Origin: Candidatus Caldisaccharidevorator malaysiensis
GTDB taxonomy: Bacteria; Armatimonadota; Fervidibacteria; Fervidibacterales; Fervidibacteraceae
DNA length: 64,000 bases
Direction of reading: 5' to 3'
NCBI GenBank assembly: GCA_025057575.1
Contig: JANXBO010000004.1
Location: 1 to 64,000, forward strand
The notes below the pieces were generated by a model, which was given only the letters and a program-made list of their open reading frames with translations, was not told the origin of the DNA and ran no database searches. Position 1 is the stretch's first letter. Each line of letters opens with the position of its first letter. Made by a program: the position numbers and the translations under genes. Shown here piece after piece: positions 27,330 to 35,571 of the stretch.

Positions 27330-28229
27330 ATGGTCAGAGCCGACTGGATCGGGGTCTGGTGGGAAAGCGTTGCGGCGGGTCTGCAAGAGTCGCTGCTGAG
27401 ACGGGTTCGTTGGCGGGCGCCCCAACCCTTTACCACGGTAAAAGACATCGTTTACTCTCGCGTCCAGAACCGCAATTTGACTTTGGACCTTTACCTGCCT
27501 AAGGACGCCCACTCGCAGACACCGATCCTTTTGGCTGTCCACGGTGGCGCCTGGTCAATGGGGAGCAAGGCGGGCGTCCAGTGGATCGGCTGGCTGATGG
27601 CGAGCAGAGGCTGGGCGGTTGTCTGCCCCAACTATCGCCTGGCACCGAAATTTAAGTTCCCCGCCCCCGTTGATGACCTGTGCCGGAGTGTGGAATGGAT
27701 CCATCGGTCCATCGGTGAATGGGGGATGGAACCTCACTATGTGTGTGCTTTTGGCATATCGGCGGGTGCCCATCTTGCCCTGTTGGTCGGCTTAAAGGAC
27801 CGACCCAGCCCCTTTTCTAAAATTCTCGCCATCTTTCCCCCGACCGACTTAACGGCGCCCTATTATGTGGAGGCTGCCCGCAATCCGCCTCCCTTTATGC
27901 CTAACTTCTTGAAGGATTTCCTCGGCTGCACTTATGAAGAGGGTCCCGAACTGTGGCGACAGGCATCGCCGATCTCTTACATTCATCCCAAAGCGCCTCC
28001 CTGTTTCCTCATTCAGGGAACCAAGGACCGGCTGGTGCCTGCTGATCAAGCCGTTCGGTTCGCCCAAGCGCTCACCAAGGTCGGTGGACAAGTCCACCTG
28101 CGCCTCGTGGACGGAATGGGTCACGGTATCAGCCTTAAACCAGCGGTCATCCGAGAATTGCGTCGGGTCCTCTTAGAGGCTCTTGACTTCCTCCAACCCC
28201 AACCGAGCCGATCTCTGATCCCTTCCTGA
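27330..28229 (+). CDS. Alpha/beta hydrolase (esterase/lipase, HSL-like)
   Basis: 'LLAVHGGAWSMGSK' oxyanion motif, 'CAFGISAGAHLALL' nucleophile elbow, 'GMGHG' His. Confidence 0.92.
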   Translation: MVRADWIGVWWESVAAGLQESLLRRVRWRAPQPFTTVKDIVYSRVQNRNLTLDLYLPKDAHSQTPILLAVHGGAWSMGSKAGVQWIGWLMASRGWAVVCPNYRLAPKFKFPAPVDDLCRSVEWIHRSIGEWGMEPHYVCAFGISAGAHLALLVGLKDRPSPFSKILAIFPPTDLTAPYYVEAARNPPPFMPNFLKDFLGCTYEEGPELWRQASPISYIHPKAPPCFLIQGTKDRLVPADQAVRFAQALTKVGGQVHLRLVDGMGHGISLKPAVIRELRRVLLEALDFLQPQPSRSLIPS

Positions 28230-28249
28230 CCTGTCTCTATCCGAACCGC

Positions 28250-29755
28250 TCAGAGGGCATCTGGCTCTTGGGGCTCTCCAAACTGTCTCATCGCCTGATC
28301 CAAGAGGGCAAAGGCTTCTTCCCGGTCGCGGATTCTACCCTCCAGAAAGGCTTCTTCTACCAAACGAAGGGCTCTGCCGACCAGAGGACCGGGGCGAATG
28401 CCGTAGCGCTCCATCACCTCGTAGCCCGTAATCAAGCGGGGACGAAGCGCCAATTCCTTCAAGACGGCAAGTTCCTCAAGAAGGGCTTTGAGGATCTGAT
28501 AGTGGCGCCCGCGCCGCTCTTGAGTCATCTCGGGACCCCTGGTCGCCATTAGGTCCGCTGCCGAAAGGACAATGAGGCGCAGACCATCTTCTTCGCCTAA
28601 CTCTCTCCAGATGCGCTGAAGAGCTCGCCGGGATGCCGGTAACCGTCCTGCTAACTGGGCAGGTCTCATATGGTGGCGAACCAATCGGACCAAGCAATCG
28701 GTCTCTTTCCTTGACAGTCTCAATCGCTGGCAGATGTGCTGGCTTATCTGGGCACCCACTTTCTCGTGACCGTAAAAGTGAATGCGCCCCTGCTCGTCAT
28801 AGGTCATCGTTGCTGGTTTGCCCACATCGTGCAGTAGGGTCGCCATCTTGACGATCCACAGCCACTTCCGGCGCCCCGGTCCTTCCTCATCAAAACGAGG
28901 CAGGCAGGGGAGAAGAAGCCGGTTGAAGTCCGGGTCCTCTGTCTGCCCCCTCCGCACAAGATCCACCATCGCCACGGCTAAAAGGGTGTGATCCAATCCG
29001 TTGAGATGGTGATAGCCGATCCCCGGCACTTCCTGGAGGGCATCCAGTTCTGGAACAATTGCCCGAAAAATCCCTGTCCTCTTCATTTCCATCAACAGAC
29101 CGATTTCTGTTTCCGACTGAAAAATGAGGGACAGTTCAAAAAGAACCCGTTCGGGTGCGGTCCGACTCAGCAACGAGGAATGCTTGGCGATCGCTTCCAA
29201 GGTTCCGCCGGTCGGTTTTAAATTCGCCGTCGCCCAAAACCGAAATGCCCGCAGATTTCTTATCGGATCCTCTAAAAGAACGTCTTGATGGGTCAGCCGA
29301 AGGGCTCGGTGCCCCAGATCCCTGATCCCACCGAAAGGGTCAAAGAGAGGCGCGACCCCTTTTTGAACCAGCAAAGGGATGTCCACCGCCATTGCGTTGA
29401 CAGTAAAGTCCCTGCGAGCCAAATCATCTGTCAAGGAGCCCACCATCTCGCTTAGATCCACGTGGGCGTCCTTGGGGGCACCAATCCAGCCCAAAAAACG
29501 ATAGTGAGCCGGCTCCTGGTGAAGGAGCAGGAGCCGTCCCTTCAACTGGGACTGAAGGGCTCGGCCCAAATCCGCCGGATCACCAAGGCACACGAGATCC
29601 AACTCCCAACTCTTGACCCCCAGCAGGTGATCCCTCAGCCATCCGCCGACCAAGTAAGCAACTCGTTGGGATGAAACCGCCCAATGAGCCGTTGCCCGCA
29701 ATACATTGATCAAAGGCTCCGGAAAATCAGACAAGAACACTGTTGTTGGTTCCAT
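28250..29755 (-). CDS. CCA tRNA nucleotidyltransferase / poly(A) polymerase family with HD domain
   Basis: 'AYLVGGWLRDHLLGVKSWELDLV', 'LARRDFTVNAMAVDI', HD motif 'TLLHDVGKPATM'; start chosen at ATG 29755. Confidence 0.87.
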   Translation of the reverse strand: MEPTTVFLSDFPEPLINVLRATAHWAVSSQRVAYLVGGWLRDHLLGVKSWELDLVCLGDPADLGRALQSQLKGRLLLLHQEPAHYRFLGWIGAPKDAHVDLSEMVGSLTDDLARRDFTVNAMAVDIPLLVQKGVAPLFDPFGGIRDLGHRALRLTHQDVLLEDPIRNLRAFRFWATANLKPTGGTLEAIAKHSSLLSRTAPERVLFELSLIFQSETEIGLLMEMKRTGIFRAIVPELDALQEVPGIGYHHLNGLDHTLLAVAMVDLVRRGQTEDPDFNRLLLPCLPRFDEEGPGRRKWLWIVKMATLLHDVGKPATMTYDEQGRIHFYGHEKVGAQISQHICQRLRLSRKETDCLVRLVRHHMRPAQLAGRLPASRRALQRIWRELGEEDGLRLIVLSAADLMATRGPEMTQERRGRHYQILKALLEELAVLKELALRPRLITGYEVMERYGIRPGPLVGRALRLVEEAFLEGRIRDREEAFALLDQAMRQFGEPQEPDAL

Positions 29756-29807
29756 CGTTTCCTCTACCGCTTTTGTCTCTTTCAGAGACTTAGGATACCA
29801 TAATTCA

Positions 29808-31559
29808 ATGGGCACACGGGTGAAAAGGATGGCTCACGGCGACACTCGGTTAACGGACAAAAGGGAACTGGCTCTGGAACGACTGGGGCGGTTTCTGGGA
29901 GCCCTGTCGGACACGGAAGTCCTGCTGAAAGTGACCCTTGAGGAAGGGCTGGCAGCAGTCCAAGCCACAAGAGGCACCATCTCCCTGATTGACCATCGGA
30001 CAGGCACCCTAGTGATGAAGTATGCTGCTGGGGCGGGCTGGACGGAGGAAAAAAGAGCCATTCCCCTCAAAGTCACGGAAGAGCCTGGGGGCAGTATATC
30101 CGGCTATGTAGCCCTGACGGGTCAGCCGTATATCGCCCGAGATGTGACCCAAGACCCTCACTACTATCCCCTCTTTTCCGATACGCGGAGCGAGTTGGCG
30201 GTCCCTTTGACGGGCAGAGGGGGGAAAGTTATCGGTGTCCTCAACGCTGAGAAAGAGATGCCAGACGCCTTCGGCGAGCAAGACGCGCGGGTATTGATGG
30301 CAGTGGCAACTTTGGCGGCGGTGGCTCTGACCCTCGCCGACTACAGGCGAAGGGAGCAGGCGCTGATTGATGTCGGCAGAGACCTGTCGGCAGCGACCGA
30401 CGTGGAAGAAGTCCTCCAGCGCATTGCCGAGACAGCAGCATCGGTCTTGGATGCGGACGACTGCTCTCTCTTTCTAATGGACGAGAGCCTCAATCGGTTG
30501 ATCCTCAAGGCTTCCAAAGGGCCTTTGAAGGACCAAATTGGTCACGCCAGTTACAGGGTCGGGGAGGGGCTAACGGGCTGGGTCTTTATGACAGGACAAC
30601 CTCTTCGACTGAACGGCGTCCAAGCAGACCCCCGTTGGAAAGGTCTCTACACGGAACTGGAGCCCGAACAAATCAGTGCTTTTTTAGCGGTGCCCGTGAA
30701 GGGGCGCAGCGGTACGTGGGGTGTCCTGCGCGTCGTCCGAAAAAAGCCGGAATCGGAGCGGGCTCTGGAGAAACTCTTTGACGAAGAGGACGAACGGCTC
30801 CTATCTCTTCTCGCCAGTCAGGTCGGGGGCGCTTTAGAAAGAGAAAGAATGCAGGAGCGTCTCTTCCGCGCCGAACGCTTAGCCGCCATCGGGGAACTGG
30901 CAGCGAGAGGCGCCCATATGATCGGCAACAAAATCTTCGCCCTCAAAGGCGCTATCAAAACCCTGAAAACCCTCATCACGGGTCCCGATTCCGAGAAACT
31001 GTTTCAGGCAGTGGAGCGCGCGATTTACGAGACGGAGGTCCTCTTGCAGGAATTGAGGGACTTCGTCAAAGCAACCCATCTGACTTTAAACCCAGTTTGC
31101 CTGAACGACCTCATTAGCGAGGTCTTGGAAGAGCAAAGTAGGCGTCTGTCCCATATCCGCTTTCAAGCGGATATGCCGGAGGCGAAAGTATGGATAAAGG
31201 GGGACCAAGGCAAGTTCCGTAGCGTCTTGGAGGAACTGATAGAGAATTCCCGTCAGTGCCTGGGCGATTTCGGGGAGATCAAGGTAATCCTGACGGTGGA
31301 TCGGCATCCTCAAGAGTCCCGTCGGGTCCGGGTCATCGTCTTAGATAACGGACCTGGCGTTCCGGAAGAACTGAAGGAGAAAATTTTTGAGCCTTTCTTT
31401 ACTTCCCGACCCAAAGGCATCGGTCTGGGGCTGGCGACTGTCAAAGGTATTGTGGAAGCCCATGGAGGAACGGTGGAAGAAAGAGGGCGCCCGGGGGAAG
31501 GCGCCAAGTTCATCATCAGCCTTCCGCTGCTGACGGAGACAAAGGAAGGGAATGACTGA
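29808..31559 (+). CDS. GAF-domain sensor histidine kinase
   Basis: Two GAF-like domains, 'HMIGNK' H-box region, HATPase 'IVLDNGPGVPEELKEKIFEPFFTSRPKGIGLGLATVKGIVEAHGG'. Confidence 0.9.
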   Translation: MGTRVKRMAHGDTRLTDKRELALERLGRFLGALSDTEVLLKVTLEEGLAAVQATRGTISLIDHRTGTLVMKYAAGAGWTEEKRAIPLKVTEEPGGSISGYVALTGQPYIARDVTQDPHYYPLFSDTRSELAVPLTGRGGKVIGVLNAEKEMPDAFGEQDARVLMAVATLAAVALTLADYRRREQALIDVGRDLSAATDVEEVLQRIAETAASVLDADDCSLFLMDESLNRLILKASKGPLKDQIGHASYRVGEGLTGWVFMTGQPLRLNGVQADPRWKGLYTELEPEQISAFLAVPVKGRSGTWGVLRVVRKKPESERALEKLFDEEDERLLSLLASQVGGALERERMQERLFRAERLAAIGELAARGAHMIGNKIFALKGAIKTLKTLITGPDSEKLFQAVERAIYETEVLLQELRDFVKATHLTLNPVCLNDLISEVLEEQSRRLSHIRFQADMPEAKVWIKGDQGKFRSVLEELIENSRQCLGDFGEIKVILTVDRHPQESRRVRVIVLDNGPGVPEELKEKIFEPFFTSRPKGIGLGLATVKGIVEAHGGTVEERGRPGEGAKFIISLPLLTETKEGND

Positions 31560-32020
31560 TGGGACGAATCCTGGTCGTGGACGATGAAGAGTTAGCCAGG
31601 GAAGCCATCGAGCGGGCCCTGACCCGAGCCGGTCACCTTGTTGACACGGCAGGAAGTGAAAAAGAAGCCATCCAGAAAATTCGGGAAACGCCCGTTCCCT
31701 ATGACCTGGTCATTACGGATATGGTGATGGAGCGAGAAGACAGCGGTCTGGAAGTGTTGAAGGAAGCCCTTTTAAGGGACGTCTTGACCGAGGTCATAGT
31801 CCTAACGGCTTACGGAAGCGTCGCCAATGCGGTAGAATCTTTGCGCAGAGGAGCCTTTGATTATGTAGAAAAGAACATCCCAGGCGTGGATGTCTATGAA
31901 TTGTTGACCCTGAAAGCCGAGCGCGCAATGGAGCACCGGGTGGAATCGCTGAGTTTGCTAAGGCGATGGAATAGGCTTCTCTCCCAGACGCCGGCGGAAC
32001 CGGCACCAAACGAACAATAA
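31559..32020 (+). CDS. Response regulator, receiver domain only
   Basis: 'ILVVDDEELARE', 'DLVITDMVME', 'VLTAYGS', 'DYVEKN'; no output domain. Confidence 0.9.
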   Translation: MGRILVVDDEELAREAIERALTRAGHLVDTAGSEKEAIQKIRETPVPYDLVITDMVMEREDSGLEVLKEALLRDVLTEVIVLTAYGSVANAVESLRRGAFDYVEKNIPGVDVYELLTLKAERAMEHRVESLSLLRRWNRLLSQTPAEPAPNEQ

Positions 32021-32061
32021 ACAAACCATAGAAAATTAGGAGACCGAAGGAGGTCAAAAGG

Positions 32062-32853
32062 ATGAGCCTTTTCAAGCCCGTCGGAGAAAAGGATGTCACC
32101 CGGGCGATTGTCCGGGGCTTTCTCCGGCAACTGGATGAGTATGCGGAGAATGATGTGACGATTGTCGGCGGAGGACCTGCCGGACTGATGGCGGGAAGGG
32201 AACTCGCCCGTCAGGGCTTCAAAACCCTTGTTATTGAGCGGATGAACTACCTCGGCGGGGGCTTCTGGATTGGGGGCTATCTGATGAACAAGGCGACCTT
32301 CCGAGAGCCCTCGCAGGAAGTCCTGGACGAGTTGCAGGTGCCCTACGAGAAGGTCAGCGACGGACTTTATGTAGCCGATGCTCCCCACGCCTGTGCCCGC
32401 CTCATTGCCGCCGCAGCCGATGAAGGGGTCAAGTTCAGCAATATGACTGTCGTTGAGGATGTCATCCTCCACAACGGCAGGGTTGCTGGGGTCGTCGTCA
32501 ACTGGATGCCCGTCACCAAACTCCCCCGAGAGATCACCTGCTTGGATCCCGTCGGCTTTCAAGCGAAACTGGTCATCGACGCCACCGGTCACGACGCTTC
32601 CATCGTTAAGGCTTTGGAGCGCCGGGGTCTCTTGCGGGTCCCTGGTATGGGGGCAATGTGGGTGGAGCGCAGCGAAGATGCCGTCGTGGAGCACACCGGC
32701 GAAATTTTCCCTGGCCTGCTGGTCGCTGGGATGTCGGTCGCCGAAGCCTACGGTCTCCCCAGAATGGGACCGACCTTTGGCGCCATGCTGCTGTCGGGCA
32801 AGCGCGCCGCCGAAATTGCTGCCGAAATCTTGACAGGCGCTCGCCTCGTCTGA
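32062..32853 (+). CDS. thi4: Thiazole biosynthesis protein Thi4 (ADP-thiazole synthase)
   Basis: 'DVTIVGGGPAGLMAGRELARQG', 'YLGGGFWIGGYLMNKATFR', 'VIDATGHDASIV', 'GPTFGAMLLSGKRAAEI'. Confidence 0.92.
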   Translation: MSLFKPVGEKDVTRAIVRGFLRQLDEYAENDVTIVGGGPAGLMAGRELARQGFKTLVIERMNYLGGGFWIGGYLMNKATFREPSQEVLDELQVPYEKVSDGLYVADAPHACARLIAAAADEGVKFSNMTVVEDVILHNGRVAGVVVNWMPVTKLPREITCLDPVGFQAKLVIDATGHDASIVKALERRGLLRVPGMGAMWVERSEDAVVEHTGEIFPGLLVAGMSVAEAYGLPRMGPTFGAMLLSGKRAAEIAAEILTGARLV

Positions 32854-32867
32854 TGCGTCCCTCCCTG

Positions 32868-32900
32868 ATGAGCCCCCGTCGCTAAGGCGGGGGCTCGTTC
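32868..32900 (+). terminator. Stem-loop downstream of thi4
   Basis: GAGCCCCCG-tcgctaagg-CGGGGGCTC followed by pyrimidine-rich GTTCTTCTCTC. Confidence 0.65.
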
Positions 32901-32905
32901 TTCTC

Positions 32906-33394
32906 TCAGGACGATCGGCTGGTCACCGCTGCTGCCTGGCGGTCCTTCCACCCCTGCCACTGCCCCTGAAGGGCTTCTTCCACTCTCTCCCAATTGGGAA
33001 TCCGAAGAGCCACCTTTTTACCACCCTCATAGGTGAGCCAGACCTCGGCATAAGGGAGACCCAACTCCTTCCATCGCCTCCGGACGCTCACTTCTTCCAG
33101 AGCAGCATAGGGAATTTCCGATATGTCCAGACCAACCCCCATCAGCAGCCTTCGGTCTGTGATCCAAACCATTCTCGGCTGCCCCCAGGTGGCAATGCCC
33201 CAAAGATTGACCATCAAAAATTCCCAAAGGCTCACCCAGTAACCTTTCAACCCTCCCTGCACCGGTTGGTCCCTGACGTCGGCGCAGAAAGCCAATGCCA
33301 CCTTTTCCTCGCCGACAAGCGATTCTTTAAGAAGGCGAAGAGTGTGGACCGTGATCCTTGTCGCCGGCGGATACAGTTGCGGTCCCTGAACCAA
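32906..33394 (-). CDS. Hypothetical protein, PH-like (YdbT/GRAM-like) domain
   Basis: 'WITDRRLLMGVGLDISEIPYAALEEVSV' resembles bacterial PH-like domains. Confidence 0.5.
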   Translation of the reverse strand: MVQGPQLYPPATRITVHTLRLLKESLVGEEKVALAFCADVRDQPVQGGLKGYWVSLWEFLMVNLWGIATWGQPRMVWITDRRLLMGVGLDISEIPYAALEEVSVRRRWKELGLPYAEVWLTYEGGKKVALRIPNWERVEEALQGQWQGWKDRQAAAVTSRSS

Positions 33395-33432
33395 AAGATA
33401 CTACCCCCTTCCCTCCGTCGGGTTAATTTCCA

Positions 33433-34278
33433 CTACCTTTGCAGTGGTTCTCTTTTCGCCAAAAACTCCAACGAATGGGGCACCGACGCTCCTTCGTGAA
33501 CGATGGCGCGCAGAGCCGAAAGGAAGGCGACGGGATCCGGATGCTGCCACACATTCCGTCCAAAGACCAGTCCGCACGCACCTGCCCTCAAGGACTCCTC
33601 CACCATCTTCAGAACGTCCTCGTCCCGATCCATTTTGGGTCCCCCACGAATCAGAATCGGAACGGTGCTTGCCTGGACGATTTCCTCAAAACTCTTTGGA
33701 TCCCCCGTGTAGTCTACTTTTAAAAGGTCAGCCCCCACCTCGCAGGCGATTCGGACAGCCAGTCTGATCCGTTCTGGGTCCCTGACAGCATGGGCACCTT
33801 TCTCTATGACCAAAGGTTCAATGATGAGGGGCATTCCCCAATCCTCACACTCGGAAGCCAACATTCCTAGGGTTGTCAAATTCTCGCCTTCCTGATTGTC
33901 TGTTTCATATCCAACGAAAAAAAAGGCGACGACGGCTTCCGCGTCCATCCGAACGGCATCTTCCACCGTGCAGACCGGCACCCGGTAGCCCTCTTTCGGT
34001 TCGGGGCGGGAGCGCCAGATGTTCGTCGCGTCCACCCGCAAGACGAAAGCCGGACGATCTTTGCCCATTAAGTCCTCCACCAGCGCACTGGCGACACCTC
34101 GGGACACCTGAATCCCATCGGGTTGTCCTTCTATGACCCGACGGGCGGCACCTCTGATGTCTTCCACGCCCTTGATGGGACCCAAAAAAAGTCCGTGGTC
34201 CATCGCCACGATGATGGACCGCCCCGATTTTCTGTTGAAGAGGCTTGCCAGTCGTCTCCTCTTTCCGATGTTTGCCAT
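33433..34278 (-). CDS. DhnA/LsrF-type class I aldolase family protein
   Basis: 'SIIVAMDHGLFLGPIKGVED', 'ADLLKVDYTGDPKSFEEIV', 'PILIRGGPKMDRDEDVLKMVEESLRAGACGLVFGRNVWQHPDP'; start moved to MANIGKRRR. Confidence 0.9.
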   Translation of the reverse strand: MANIGKRRRLASLFNRKSGRSIIVAMDHGLFLGPIKGVEDIRGAARRVIEGQPDGIQVSRGVASALVEDLMGKDRPAFVLRVDATNIWRSRPEPKEGYRVPVCTVEDAVRMDAEAVVAFFFVGYETDNQEGENLTTLGMLASECEDWGMPLIIEPLVIEKGAHAVRDPERIRLAVRIACEVGADLLKVDYTGDPKSFEEIVQASTVPILIRGGPKMDRDEDVLKMVEESLRAGACGLVFGRNVWQHPDPVAFLSALRAIVHEGASVPHSLEFLAKREPLQR

Positions 34279-34345
34279 TTCCCAGACCTCTCTTCTCACC
34301 TTATCTTGACATTCCCTGCTGTCGTCGGCAAGATCGCCCAGGGTC

Positions 34346-34374
34346 TTTACAAGACCGCAATTTCGTGTTATATT
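34346..34374 (+). promoter_or_regulatory. Sigma70-type promoter of the prepilin gene
   Basis: TTTACA - 17 bp - TATATT, with ATG 54 bp downstream of the -10. Confidence 0.75.
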
Positions 34375-34427
34375 CTTAGCAGGAGCGGGAAGGCTCCACA
34401 AACTATTCACATAGGGAGGGTTGGTTT

Positions 34428-35225
34428 ATGCGGTATCGGCGTTTCGGATTTACGCTCATTGAACTCCTCGTCGTGATCGCCATCATTGCGATCCTCGCGG
34501 CTATTCTGTTCCCGGTCTTCTCCCAAGCGAGGGAGAAAGCCCGCCAGGCGCAATGTATGAGCAACGTCCGCAATATGGCGTCCGCTGCGATGCAATATGT
34601 CAGCGACTACGATGAGAAGTTGATGCCGACGGAATGTTGGGCTTGTGGCGGACAGTGGGGAGACCGGCACGACCCGACCCGGCGATGGCTCGTTCGCATT
34701 CAGCCCTATCTGCGGAACCATCAACTGTTTGATTGCCCATCTGGCGGGACGGAGACATTGGACTTCTCTCCGCCTAAGTGGTCTTCCGGCGGCGATCCTC
34801 AGATCTGGGGACGACCGACCTATGCCTGGGGCTGGTCCTTCCCGGGTGAATGGAGGGGTTTGAGAGTTGGCTACGGCTATTGCCTCCGCGTGGGCGGCTG
34901 GTGGACGGGTTCCTATTCCGAGGGTCGGAGCATCGCTCAAATTCAGACGCCTGCTTCGATCCGGTTGATTTCCGACTCTGCCCACAAGGATGCCTGTTGC
35001 AACCGGGCTATCTCTGCGAATCACTGTGGTTCCGGTTGGTGGTGCGGTGACCCGGACAACGATGGGGACGCCTGGACGAACGAAGAGCGCGAGAAATACA
35101 CCCGCCACCAGTTGGGCACCATCTTCAACTTTGCTGACGGGCATACCAAGTGGTATCGTTGGAACTCAATCTACCGAGTGGACAATAGCAAGATCGGTGA
35201 GATGAGTGGATGGGGTCAATTCTAA
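34428..35225 (+). CDS. Prepilin-type protein, DUF1559-like (H-X9-DG C-terminus)
   Basis: 'RRFGFTLIELLVVIAIIAILAAILFPVFSQAREKARQAQCMSNVRNMASA', C-terminal 'HQLGTIFNFADGHTKW'. Confidence 0.95.
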   Translation: MRYRRFGFTLIELLVVIAIIAILAAILFPVFSQAREKARQAQCMSNVRNMASAAMQYVSDYDEKLMPTECWACGGQWGDRHDPTRRWLVRIQPYLRNHQLFDCPSGGTETLDFSPPKWSSGGDPQIWGRPTYAWGWSFPGEWRGLRVGYGYCLRVGGWWTGSYSEGRSIAQIQTPASIRLISDSAHKDACCNRAISANHCGSGWWCGDPDNDGDAWTNEEREKYTRHQLGTIFNFADGHTKWYRWNSIYRVDNSKIGEMSGWGQF

Positions 35226-35240
35226 AGGGGTGATCCAACG

Positions 35241-35528
35241 ATGAAGCGAGAAGTTCCCCTGGTCCTCGCCGTGATTGTTGTCGTCGTGATCGTTGCTCTG
35301 GCGGGCTGGCTGGTCTGGACGCGAGCTGGGCAAAAGCCGGTGGGCACCTACGAGGAGTTTCGCCAACAACAGCAACAAATGGGCGGTCAGTTAGGTGCGC
35401 CGAGGGGGATGCCCGGAGGAAAGGGCGGGCAACCCGGACAGCCAGGGGGAGCGCCTGGCGGACCTCCTGGTGGACCTCCTCCCGCTGGTCCGATGGGACC
35501 GCCTCCAGGACCGGGTGCAGGACGGTAG
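35241..35528 (+). CDS. Small membrane-anchored Gly/Pro-rich (collagen-like) protein
   Basis: One N-terminal TM then 'GGQPGQPGGAPGGPPGGPPPAGPMGPPPGPGAGR'. Confidence 0.75.
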   Translation: MKREVPLVLAVIVVVVIVALAGWLVWTRAGQKPVGTYEEFRQQQQQMGGQLGAPRGMPGGKGGQPGQPGGAPGGPPGGPPPAGPMGPPPGPGAGR

Positions 35529-35538
35529 GGGCTTCTAT

Positions 35539-35564
35539 GGGGGGCTGTCCGCTGGCAGCCCCCC
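35539..35564. terminator. Hairpin between convergent genes
   Basis: GGGGGGCTG-tccgctgg-CAGCCCCCC perfect 9-bp stem; no clear T tract. Confidence 0.5.
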
Positions 35565-35571
35565 GTCTCCT

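Noticed and set aside
31894-32694. 266-aa minus-strand ORF opposite the receiver gene and thi4
   Set aside because: Fully antisense to two confidently identified genes; low-complexity His/Asp/Gly-rich reading typical of shadow ORFs.
35396-35520. G/C-rich repetitive DNA as a possible tandem repeat or CRISPR-like array
   Set aside because: It is the coding sequence of the Gly/Pro-rich protein tail; no regular repeat-spacer pattern.
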